Assembly (NCBI GenBank): GCA_035325905.1
Contig: DAOKYY010000032.1
Span: 1 to 35,617 of the forward strand
Direction of reading: 5' to 3'
Source: DYGX01 sp035325905
Lineage (GTDB): Bacteria; Chloroflexota; Anaerolineae; Aggregatilineales; Aggregatilineaceae
Length of the DNA stretch: 35,617 nucleotides
This document shows positions 14,996 to 25,400 of this stretch, piece after piece (within the stretch, counting starts at the first letter, position 1; the number at the start of each line of letters is the position of its first letter). The notes beneath the pieces are model-generated. The model searched no databases. It was not told the origin of the DNA and saw nothing but the letters and a program-made list of their open reading frames with translations. The position numbers and the translations under genes are program-made.

Positions 14996-15832
14996 ATGAT
15001 GCGTTTAGTTCGCCGTCTCGGACTTAGCATCGCCGTCACGATCGCGGCGGTGGGGGGTGTTGTCGGGCTGGGGCTGCGGGTCCGCCCGAAACCGTTCCCG
15101 GCCTACGCTGTTCCTGCCCCGCCGCTGGACACGGTCGAGATTCCCGCCGGGCTGCCGGAAGCGGCGGAGCGATTTGCCCGCGCGTCAATGGGCGAGCAAG
15201 CGCCGGTCATTCATTCGGCGGTGATCTCCGGGCGCGGCTGGATACGCCTGGGCGGGGTCAAGTTCCCCGCGCGCTGGCGCTTCGTCTACCAGGCGGGCGA
15301 AGGCTATCGCCACTATATCGAGGCGACCCTCTTCGGCCAGCCGGTGATGAAGGTCAACGAATACTATCTGGACGGGCATGGCCGGATGGAGCTGCCTTTC
15401 GGCGTGGTCGAAGGCGAGGAAAAAGTCGATCTGGCCGCGAACCTGGGGCTATGGGCAGAGACCGTCTGGATGCCAGCGGTCTGGCTCACCGATCCGCGCG
15501 TGAGGTGGGAAGCGGTCGATGAGAGCACGGCGCGCCTGGTGGTGCCCTTTGGCGCCGTCACGCGCGACACCCCAGAAGCCTTTACCGTAGAGTTCGACCC
15601 GGACACGGGCCTGCTGGAGCGCATGGTCACGCTGCGTTATCGGGACACCGAGGGCGAGCGCAAGGGGTGGATCAACGAGGTGCAGGCGTGGATGGAGGCG
15701 GGCGGGATGCTGATCCCCTCGCGCGTGACCGTCACGTGGGAAGACCAGGGCGAGCCGTGGTTCAGCCTGGAAGTGGAAGAAGCGGTCTACAACGTGGACG
15801 TGGACAAGTATATCCGGGCGAAGGGGATTTAG
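14996..15832 (+). CDS. DUF6544 family membrane-anchored protein
   Basis: A 278-residue protein with an N-terminal hydrophobic helix (about 7-27, a signal anchor) and a long extracytoplasmic domain matching DUF6544: ISGRGWIRLGGVKFPARWRF, LNEYYLDG-type and GLWAETVWMPAVWL segments, and a final IPSRVTVTW strand. Its biochemical function is not known. The ATG at 14996 follows CAGGAGAAGTC; an in-frame start at 14855 overlaps the previous gene and is unlikely. The methyltransferase gene begins 13 bases after the stop, so the two are probably one operon. Confidence 0.8.
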   Translation: MMRLVRRLGLSIAVTIAAVGGVVGLGLRVRPKPFPAYAVPAPPLDTVEIPAGLPEAAERFARASMGEQAPVIHSAVISGRGWIRLGGVKFPARWRFVYQAGEGYRHYIEATLFGQPVMKVNEYYLDGHGRMELPFGVVEGEEKVDLAANLGLWAETVWMPAVWLTDPRVRWEAVDESTARLVVPFGAVTRDTPEAFTVEFDPDTGLLERMVTLRYRDTEGERKGWINEVQAWMEAGGMLIPSRVTVTWEDQGEPWFSLEVEEAVYNVDVDKYIRAKGI

Positions 15833-15845
15833 AGCGACCTGCCTG

Positions 15846-16361
15846 ATGACATCGAAACTGCCACGCCGCCTGGTCTGGGCGGTCGAGATGTTGGACGTGA
15901 AGCCGGACGACCGTATCCTCGAAATTGGCTGCGGGCACGGCGTCGCCGTGGCGCTGATCTGCGAAAAACTTAGCAGCGGAACGATCACCGCCATCGACCG
16001 GTCTGCAAAGGCAATCGAAACCGCCAGGGCTAGGAACGGGCGCTGCGTTGCGTCGAGCCGCGCAAGCTTCCACACCGTCGCGCTCGCTGACGTGTCGCTC
16101 GCGGGACAGCGATTCGGGAAAATCTTTGCGGTCAACGTCAACGTGTTCTGGCTCAAGCCCGCTCGTGAGCTGATCGCACTCAAGCACCTGCTGGCGCCGG
16201 ACGGCGCGCTGTACCTGTTTTATGAAACGCCCGCGCCAGGCAAGACGGCGGAAGTGGCGGAGAAAGCGCGCTTCAACCTTGAAAAAGGGGGGTTCGTGGT
16301 GGACGAGACGCAGTTTGGCGAGGCCGGCGCGTGCATCGTCGCCCGGCGCGCAGGCTCCTGA
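15846..16361 (+). CDS. Small class I SAM-dependent methyltransferase
   Basis: A 171-residue Rossmann-fold methyltransferase. Motif I is ILEIGCGHG (residues 24-32), and the acidic end of strand 2 is D51 in ITAIDRSAKAIE. The acceptor is unknown; it is short and has no extra substrate domain. In the C-terminal half, LLAPDGALYLFYETP is the usual post-motif strand. The ribosome binding site is weak, and expression probably depends on coupling to the DUF6544 gene. A strong terminator lies after it. Confidence 0.85.
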   Translation: MTSKLPRRLVWAVEMLDVKPDDRILEIGCGHGVAVALICEKLSSGTITAIDRSAKAIETARARNGRCVASSRASFHTVALADVSLAGQRFGKIFAVNVNVFWLKPARELIALKHLLAPDGALYLFYETPAPGKTAEVAEKARFNLEKGGFVVDETQFGEAGACIVARRAGS

Positions 16362-16391
16362 CCACCGCACATTCGCGGCTGACATCGTTCC

Positions 16392-16438
16392 ACACACGGC
16401 GCGCGGCCCTGAAACAGCAGTCGCGCGCCGGTGTTTTT
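16392..16438 (+). terminator. intrinsic terminator of the methyltransferase operon
   Basis: CGGCGCGCG (16397-16405) pairs with CGCGCGCCG (16422-16430); ACAC/GTGT extends the stem with one bulged A. GTGTTTTTGT follows. It separates the convergent methyltransferase and TcA genes. Confidence 0.8.
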
Positions 16439-16458
16439 GTCTCGAGCGGTGTTAAGCG

Positions 16459-19400
16459 TCAGTCCACTGTATAGTGGATGAGCAGGCCGATGTCCTCGAT
16501 CCGGTCGGCGCGCAAGCGGGCGATGTTCGCGCCCTCGATCGTGACCGTCTGCCGCAGCGCGGCAGGCAGCGCCGCGACGGCTTCGGGCGTGATGTGCAGC
16601 GTCCAGTCTTCGGTCGTTTCGATCTCGCCGCTCAGGTGCGTGTACTCGGCGTGCGGCAGCCCGCCGAAGGCGGCCCCGGCGGTGAGCAGGTCCTGCGACC
16701 CGGCAGCGCCGTCGCCGCGCGTGATCTCGACGGCGAGCGGCTGCCCGTCGTCGTAGAGCGCCGCGTCGCGCAGCCGCAGCAGCAGCACGGCGCGGTCGAT
16801 GTCGAGCGTCTGCCCCTGGAAGATGTATGGGAAGTGATCGCGCGCCAGCGTCAGCGTCGTGGCGTGATCTTCCGCGCCGGCCGGATGCAGAAGCTGGTGC
16901 AGCGCGGTCCGCTGCTCCCGCTTAAAACTGATGAAGTGATACAGCCCCGTGTGCGCGGTCAGGTTGGCGATCTCGTTGACGCGGTCGGCCAGCTCCGGCA
17001 CGACCAGGTCGCGCACGGCGCGCCCGCCGTCGCGCGCGGTGTACCGCACGTGCAGCAGCACATCGGAGATCGTGCTGTAGTCGAAGGCGCGATAGGCCGC
17101 GTTCATCTCCAGGCGCCAGCGCCCGATCGCGCCCACGCCCTCGAACGGCAGATAGCGCGGGTCATTGTACGACAGCTCGAACAGCCCGGCGTCGTTGCGC
17201 CCGGTGCTGGTCGCGATCGCCTGGATGCCGCCGATGTTGGTGATGAAGCGCGCGTCGTCGGCCCCGGTGTACGGGTCCTGCGGATCGACCGTGCTGACGC
17301 GGATGCGGTTGCCAAGCAGGGTTAGCGTCGCGCTGACGCTGGTGTACGGCCCCGTGACGCACGGGATCGTGACGCTCAGCGACTTGATCCGGCGCAGGTA
17401 GTGGCTCGGATAGTCGAGGTTAAACAGCGCCTCCGGCGTCTCGAACTCGCAAGAGCCGGTCTCGCGGAGCTGGATCAGCGCCGCCGGGTCGATCTGGGCC
17501 AGCGAGATCGTGCGGGTCAGCTCCAGCTCGCGCTTGTGGCTGTCAAGATAGGCCGCCTCCATGCGCCGCAGGTCGTAGTACAACCGGTCCCCGGCCAGCA
17601 GCCCCTTCTTGAGACTATCCCAGTATCCGAACTGGATGAAGGTCGCGCTGTAGTCGGCCAGCTCGTGCTGGTAGGCTTTCTCGGCGCGCTGCGCGAGGTC
17701 GTAGGCGAGCTGGTAGCACTGGAAGTAGATCGTCGAAAGCTGCGTGATCATCCAGTTGTAGAGGTCTTGGTTGGTGAACTTGTCACGCATGAACTCGTCG
17801 ATCTCGTCCGACTGCTCGATCTGAAGCTCCTGGTTCGCTAGCTCCTGCTCGGCGATCGCCAGCCGGATGCGCGCGGCCTCAAGCTGGCGCTCCAGCGACT
17901 TGGATTCGATCCGCGCCTGGTCGCGGCTGAAGTTCCATTCTTCCTGGCGGCGGTCATAGCTCGCCAGGGTCGAGGCGCGCTGCGCGCTAGCTCGCTCAAG
18001 CGTCGCCATCATGCCGTGGATCTGGCTCATGATATTTGCCACGCGCGAGAGGTTGGTGCCGCCGAAGCTCGCCTTGACGACCGGCGACGAGAAGCCGCCC
18101 TCCGCGCCGAGATCGAAATCCGGGATGATCGCCAGCACGGACGCGACCAGCGATGATCCTTGCGAGAGCGTATCGAAGACCGTCGCAGCTTCCATCTTGC
18201 TCAGGTGCAGCTTCTCGTTGGGGATCAGCGGCTTGCGGTTGGCGTAGAAGCGCTGACGCTCCTGGGCCGATTGCAAGCTGAACGTCAGCCCCGCGATGGC
18301 CTCTTTCGCCTCGTCGATCTGGCGCTTACGCACCGTCCGCGTCGCCTTGAGCAGGTCCTCGGCGTGGGACTGGCGCAGCAGCGCGAGCTTCTCGGCGTCG
18401 CGTTTTTCGAGCGCGGCCAGCAGCGCCGCGCCCAGGCTGCGCACCTCGCCAGTCAGCTCGACCGCCTTTTGCAGCATGGTGTTGAAGCGGTAGTGCGGGC
18501 GCGGCGCGTTGAGATCGGTCAGCACGCTGCTCAGGTCGATCCCGGCGGCGGCAGCGCGCACCAACAGCGCCGGGTCGATCGGCGGCGCGAACAGCGCAAG
18601 CTGCCGCTCCACCCCCTCGATGTTCATGCAGTGGCGGATCTTGAACAGCCGGTCGGCGACCGTGTCCCAGTAACCGAGCAGCTTCTCGTTGGGCGGAATG
18701 CAGAAGAACAGCGTCGAGCCGGCGATCTCGTGCACCGGGGCTTCGTCGGGCGCGGCGCCATCCCCACCGAGAGTGAGCGCGTCAGCCGCGCCCAGGCCGG
18801 TCGTCCCGGTCAGCTCCGACTCCAGGCGCACCAGCGCGTTGTCGAGCGCGTCGAGGTGCGGCGCCAGGTCGTTGAAGGTCCGCACCGGCTGGCCGCCGAT
18901 AGTGGGGTCGCCTTCCGGCGCGGGGACTTTCTCCGGCTGCTTGCCGAGAATCTCGGCGGCGAGAATGTAAATCTGCGTCGCTTCGTTGACCGATTCGCGC
19001 GTATCCTGGCGGAAGAGCGTGTCGCCCCAGGCGATCAGGTTGTCGAGATACTTCATCACGATCGCCTTCTGGTAGGCGATCACGCGCTGCTCGGCGATCA
19101 GGTGCGGCTGGAAGGGGTTGCGCCGCCAGTCTTTGACCTGGTCTTCAAGCTGTTTGCGCAGCTTCTGATCGGCCGGGTCGTTCGAGCTGAGCAGGCGCAG
19201 CAATTGCTCGATGGTCTGAATGTCGGTGTTGAGGAAGAACGGCTTGATCTTCCAGAAGCGATAGCGGTTCATCTCCGGCGCCACGTCCGAGTTATCGGTC
19301 GGGTCGAAGATGAAGTGATACCACTTCTGCGCCTCCTCGAAGCGCCGGTTCTGGCTGAGCTTGTTCGCGATGATGAACGGGATGTGGAAGAACAGCTCCC

Positions 19401-22400
19401 AGTTATAGATCGAGTAGGGCGTGCCGTACTCGAAGTCGAATTCCTCGACCGGCAGATCGTCGTCGTTGATCGCGCTGTCGAGCGTGTAGAGGTCATCGAA
19501 CTCCTGGTTCGACGGCTCGCGCAGCAGCTGGCGGCGCAGGGCGTGCGCTTCGCCATGCTCGCGCGGGTTGAGCAGGCCCTCGACGCCATAACGGTTGAGC
19601 TGCTTGATCAGGAACGGCACATAGGGATGGTAGAAGCCGTAGAACGTGTACACGGTCCGCTTGTAGACGTTGCCCCAGCCCCAAATGGCCGGATTCACCG
19701 CCATCTCCCACGAGGCGTTGGCGAAGGCCAGATCGGCCGCCTGGATCGCTACCCCCGCCGCCGACGCGCCGGACAGCGCCCTGGTCTGCGTCGACGCATC
19801 GGCGCGCAGCAGCGGCATCGACCGCATGGCGAGCAGCGGCTGATCCATCACGCCGCCAAAGCTGCCGCTGACGAGGCCGGGCATAGCGCCGCTGATCCCG
19901 GCGGTGGTCTGCGTCAGGCTGCCGAGATCGATCTGTTCGTAAGGAACGCGCACGTTTCCGCCCAGCACCGCGCCGGGTGTCGTCACGACGTTGAGCACGC
20001 TGCCCGGATCGACCAGCGTCCCGGCGCGACCCAGCGTGTCCGCGATCGTTTCCGGCGCGATCAGCCCGTCGCCTAGCTGGGGCAGCACGTTGATAAGGCC
20101 GTCGCCCGGCTGCGAAGGCACATAGACCGGGTCGCCGTCCGGGGGCCTGGGGACGGGAATACGCCCGCCGATCAGGCTGCCCCACACCAGGTCTTCGAAT
20201 GGGATCGGCTTGTCCATCTCCAGAAACACTTGCGGGTTCACGTCAATCGCGTAGTCGCCCAGGTACGGCGGCAGCTTGCCGTACTGGTGCTCCGGGACGA
20301 CGAAGTAAGTCCGGTGCTTGTCTTCAAAGAACAGCGGCGCGGACGAGTTGTAGTCGGTATATTGCAGCGGCGTCGTCACGCGGAAGGGGTGCGGAACGGT
20401 TTTCAGCACGTTCTGCCACGACTGATTCAGGCCGCGCAGCCGCAGGCCGGATTCGCTGAAATTGGCGGTAGGCGACGAGGCGTAGAAGTAGGACCACGAG
20501 CCGCCGTTGTACACCGGGATTGGCAGCGCGGCGAAGTCGCGAACACCTCGCTCAACCTGGCCGTCGTTGACGAACAGGAAGCCATTCGGACTGCCCGACT
20601 GGATCGTCGCCGAATTCAGGTAGGTCTCGCCGCCGCCCGACGCATAGCTGCGCTCGACCGCGATCATCAGGTCGCCGTTGGGCTGGATAATCGGGCGCGG
20701 GCGCCAGGCTTCGGGGCGGAGCATCTCGGAGCTTGCCGAGCGTGTCCGCGTTGACTGGACGACCACGTCCGACATGCGCTTGGGCGTCCACTTGCGCTGG
20801 CGGAACTGGCTCCAGGCCAGCTTGATTTCCAGATAGCGATCTGGCGCGTGGCCGTCGTCGCCGGGGACCGATTCCTCGGCCAGCACCTGCGTGATGAACC
20901 AGAACAGGTACAGGCGGCGGTTGTAGACGACCGGCGTCACGATCGGCGCCTCGATGTCCAGCGGGATCGGCTGCCAGGGGGTCCAGCGCCGCCCTTCGAA
21001 CCAGCGGCGATAGTAGTATTTCTGCGGGGCGCCTTTGGTCCGCGCCACGACGTGCAGCGTGCCGGTGTCGTTCTCGTTGTACGCGCCGACCACCTCCAGC
21101 CGGGCGACCTCGTCCAGCTTCTCCAGGTAGCCCTGGTACGCTAGCTCCGCCGTTTCGAGCGTGATGTCGTTCTGAAGTAACTCCCCCTCCAGCTCGGCGA
21201 AGAAGACCGACTTTTCGGGGCGCAGCTCCGGCTCGATCCAGTTCTCCGGCGTGATGAAGACCTTGACGTTGGCCTCCCACACGCGGTAGTTCTTCATCCA
21301 CGCCCATTGCGCCGCGTCCTCCGTGCTGAACGAGACGCCGTCTTCCAGGTTCAGAAACACGCGCTGGATGAATAACTGGACCGCGCCGGTCGCGAAGACC
21401 AGCCGCGAGGTCAGCATGCACGGCGCCATCTCGACGTCCATCAGGAAGTGCGCGTACAGGTCGTTCGTGTCGCGGATCGCCGGGTCGTCCAACTGCTGGA
21501 TCGCCGCTTCGACCAGCGCCTGCCGCTGGCGCTCGCGCAGGCCGTCGCGGATCGGCTCGGCCACGCTCAGCCATTGGGTCGCGCTGTACTTGGCGCGCGC
21601 CGCCTGCTTGACCTCCGCTGCCATCGCGCGAGTCACCGGCTGCGCGGTCCAGCCCCAGGCCATCGCCGCCGGGACGCCCAACCGCCGCAGGACACGGAAC
21701 GCGGCGTGCAGCCGCATCAGGTGATCGAGCGCGCTGGCGCCGCTCCAGTCCGCGTCGAAGTCGTCCAGGTCGAAGTGCGCCGCGTCGATCAGCGTGTCGA
21801 GGTCGGCGCGGTTCCAGCGCGTTCGCCCCGCCAGTGCAGTCAGAAACGCCTCGAAGGCTGCGGCATTTCCGCCCGCGTCTGCCTGGCGCAGCAGGTCGAA
21901 CAGGCTCGGCGCGCCGGAAGGCATCTCCTGGCCGAGAATGAACAGCCGCGCCAGCCGCAGCCAGGGATCGAACAGCGCCGCGCCGCCGTTGGGCGCGACG
22001 GGCAGCGCGTTGAAGTCCAGCCAGCCGAACTGCGCCCGGCTGCTCACGATCCAGGCCAGCTCGTCGGTCGGGATCGCCAGCCGGGTAATCAGCAGCGCGG
22101 TCTTGTGCAGGCGGTAGAGCATGGCGAAGGCGTCCGGGAAGGCCGCCGCCGTGATCGCATCCGTCGAGTCGAGGAAGGCATCCGCCAGGAAAATCGCGCT
22201 GGCGGGTTGCGCGGCGTCGGCCACCGAGCGGATCAGCCCGCCGAGCAATAGATCGCTGGCGCCCAGCTCGATCTCCAGAAAATCGGCGGCCATCTGCTGG
22301 ACCAGCGCCACGCTGTTGATCCCGCGCAGGTAGGCGGCCAGCGGCTCCAGCACCAGCGCGAAGCGCGCCGCCTGCTCGACTTCCGGCTGCAAGTAGCCGG

Positions 22401-25400
22401 GGTCGGTGTCGTCCGCCAGCCGCGCGATCACATCCGCCCGCGCAGTGGCGTCGGGGATGAACGGCGCAAACCGGGCGTCGAGGAACGCCGCCGGATCAGC
22501 AGGCAGCTCGGACGCGGGCGCGACGCCGTACAGCAGCGCCAGCGCCGGGAGCAGATCGTCCGGCGCGACGACCGCGCCCAGCAGGCGGGAAGTGATCTCC
22601 CCACCGGGGTCGGGCGCGGCCTGGAAGCTGGCATGGATGCGCTGCAACCCGGCGCGAAGCTGCGTCAGGAACACGGCGATCTGCGCTTCCGACGGGGCGA
22701 CGCGGCGGTTGGCGTCGAACTCGTGGCGCAGCAGATAGCCCAGCTCAGGCAGGGTGAAGCCCGCCGCCTCGATCGTGTCCAGCACGTCGATCACGCGCAG
22801 CGCGTCGTACAGGCTGGCGGCGCTGAACGGATTCAGCCCGGTCAGGTCCAGCAGGTCGAGCAGGTCGCGGACGCTGATCTTCAGCGCGCGCTTGAACGTC
22901 GCGACGCGGTGCATCTCGCTGAGGTTTGCCAGGCTCAGCGCGCCGTCCGCCAGGCGGCGCTCGCGGATCAGCGCCAGCTCCTCGGCGGTAATGATCTGGA
23001 GCGCGGCCAGGATCGCCGCCTCGTGATCGTCGATGGCCGCGCCGCCGAGCGACTCAGGCTCGAACGGGGCGACCTCGTCCGCGCCGCCGACCGTCCGGTT
23101 GAGGAACAGCGCGGCGTAGTAGGAGGGATGTTGCTCGTCGTCGTCGCCCAGGTAGGGTCGCGTGTCGAGGCCGGCCACCCAGCTCGCGATCACCGGCAGA
23201 TCGACTTCCAGCCGCTCGCGCAGCGCGTGAATAAACGACAGGTTGACCAGCGTCTGGGCGTTCAGCGCGCCGCCGAGCGCGGTCAGGACCACGTCCAGCT
23301 CGTAGACGGACCAGCCCAGTTTGCGGCGCAGACGTATGAACCGCTCGATGCGGTTGAGGTGCCCGGTCGTCAGCGCCTCGATGCGCGCTTCGGTCAGGTC
23401 GCAGGTCAGCTCGGCTTCTTCGCCCTCGCCCACGACGTAATCGATCACCAGCGCGCCGTCGCCGTTGACAAAGCGCGTGCCGATCATCTGGCGCAGCTCC
23501 AGAAACGAGATGCGCGCTGTGTCGAGCAGCGTCCGCACCGTTCGCAGGCTGTTGAGCGGGACGCTGTTCCAATGCGAGGTATGGAACGCGCCATCGAGCA
23601 GGATGTCGCGCTCCGCTTCGAGCAGGCCCAGGCGCTCGATCGCAATCGGCAGCCAGGCGGCTACGTTGCGATCTTCGGGCAGCGCCGGGTTGAAGCGATC
23701 CATGATGGCGTGGCGCGTCACGTCGAGCGGTTGCAGATAGGCGCGCGCCTCCTCAGTCCACAGGCCGAACGGCAGCACCCAGGGGTAAACGCGCGACTCC
23801 AGCTCGGTGTAGGCGTCGGCGTTGATATGCTCCGGATGGACGCGCAGATCGCTCGCTTCGCCTTCGGTCTGGTGGATGTCCGCCGCCCCGGCGATGAAGC
23901 CTTCCAGCACCTCGCTGACCAGGTCGACGTAGGGCAGCGTGGTGTGCGTGTTGTGGCAGTTCAGCTCGACATTGCCGATGTCGGCGCGGCGCGCGGCCAG
24001 CTCGTCGAGCGCCCCGCGATCGCGCAGGAATTTGAGCAGCGCGACCAGGTACGCCGCCGGGCTGAAGACCGAGCGGCAGTGCTCGCACGCGCAGAAGTCG
24101 GCGCTGCCGAACAACCCTTCCCAGGTGGCGAAGTCCATCGCCAGCTCCGGCCCCAGGATGTTCCCGATCTCGCCCAGCACGCCGGGGATGTTCATGCCCG
24201 GCAGCACGGCCATCGGCAGGTTGTTGAACTGCGCGCCGTATTTGGCGAACAGCGCCGTCGTCAGCGCGGTTTTCTGGGCGGCGTTGCTGTAAACAACGTG
24301 CGCTTCCGCCTCGCCCATTGTCTCGCCGAAGGTCTGCATGAAGCGGCGCTCGCCCATCGTCTTGATCGCGTAGGCCGAATCCACGCCCTTCGCCAAAAGC
24401 GGGCGCATGGAGTCATAGCGTTCGAAGCGCGGCGCGAGCGCGAAAACGCGCTGCACACGCTCCACCGCCGCCTGCTCCGCTGGATCGATCTCCACCTCGT
24501 GCGTCTGCGCGTAGCGGCGCACGCTCGTCTCGCGGATCTCGTAATCCGGCGCGCGGTCAAGGAACGCGCGGACCTGCGCCGCGCCCTCAAAGTCCTCTTC
24601 GTCCAGCCGGGCCGCGATCGTGGCCGTCGGGTAGGTGTCCTCGATCACGCGGGCCATCGTGCGGGCGTAGGCTTCGGCGGGCTTCTCCTCGCCGCTGACC
24701 GGGATGCCCGCCGGGATGACCGGCCGGCCGTCGGGGCCGGTTGCTTCCTCGATCATTCGCAGCCAGTCGCGCTGATCGAGGCCCACCAGCCCGCGCAAGG
24801 GGTCGCCGGCGCTCTCGGCGTCGCGCAGGCGCTGGTGCAGATCGGCCATCAGCGGCGCGTTGTTGAAGGTCAGCGTGCCGAGCTGCGCCGCCAGCCGGAC
24901 CGAGCGCACCGCCTGCTCGTCAAACGCGGGGTCGGCTTCCAGTCGCTTCCAGAACTCCCGGCCCGGCGCGTCGTGCGTTTGGACAAGCTGCACGAAAGCG
25001 CGCTGCTGGTTGTCACTCAGCCCGGCGAGGCTGACGAACGCGCCCAGCGAGGGCGTGCCGTCGCTCAGCGCGGGCTGTTTGATCAGGTCGTCGATCGCCT
25101 CGGTGTTGAGCCGCGCGACGAGCTTGGCGACGGCCTCCGGCTTCTCCGCCAGGGCCGGGTCGATGGCCCCGGCGCGCGAGGCGGTGGTCAGCGCCTCGGC
25201 CAGCAGCGCGTTGTCCTGCGCGACCAGCGCGGGCTTGTTGACCGGCAGGTTGGCGCGGAACAGCCCGTAGTATACCTCCGGCGGCACGCGCCCCTGGGCG
25301 GCGAAGCGCCGCGCCTGGACGTAATGCGTGACGCGCAGCGGTGACAGCCCGGTTTTCCCGGCGAGCAGCGCCAGCGAATCGCGGTCGAGCGCGTTCAGAT

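Noticed and set aside
16459..17500. An immunity or antitoxin gene after TcA
   Set aside because: The next gene is a convergent methyltransferase beyond a strong terminator, and no small gene is nested in the gap.
22633..25344. A 903-residue plus-strand reading frame opposite TcA, with other long ones at 18160-20076 and 29570-31072
   Set aside because: They are antisense shadows of the Tc genes, rich in Arg, Gln, Val and Ala as expected from GC-rich codon complement, with no domain or ribosome binding site.
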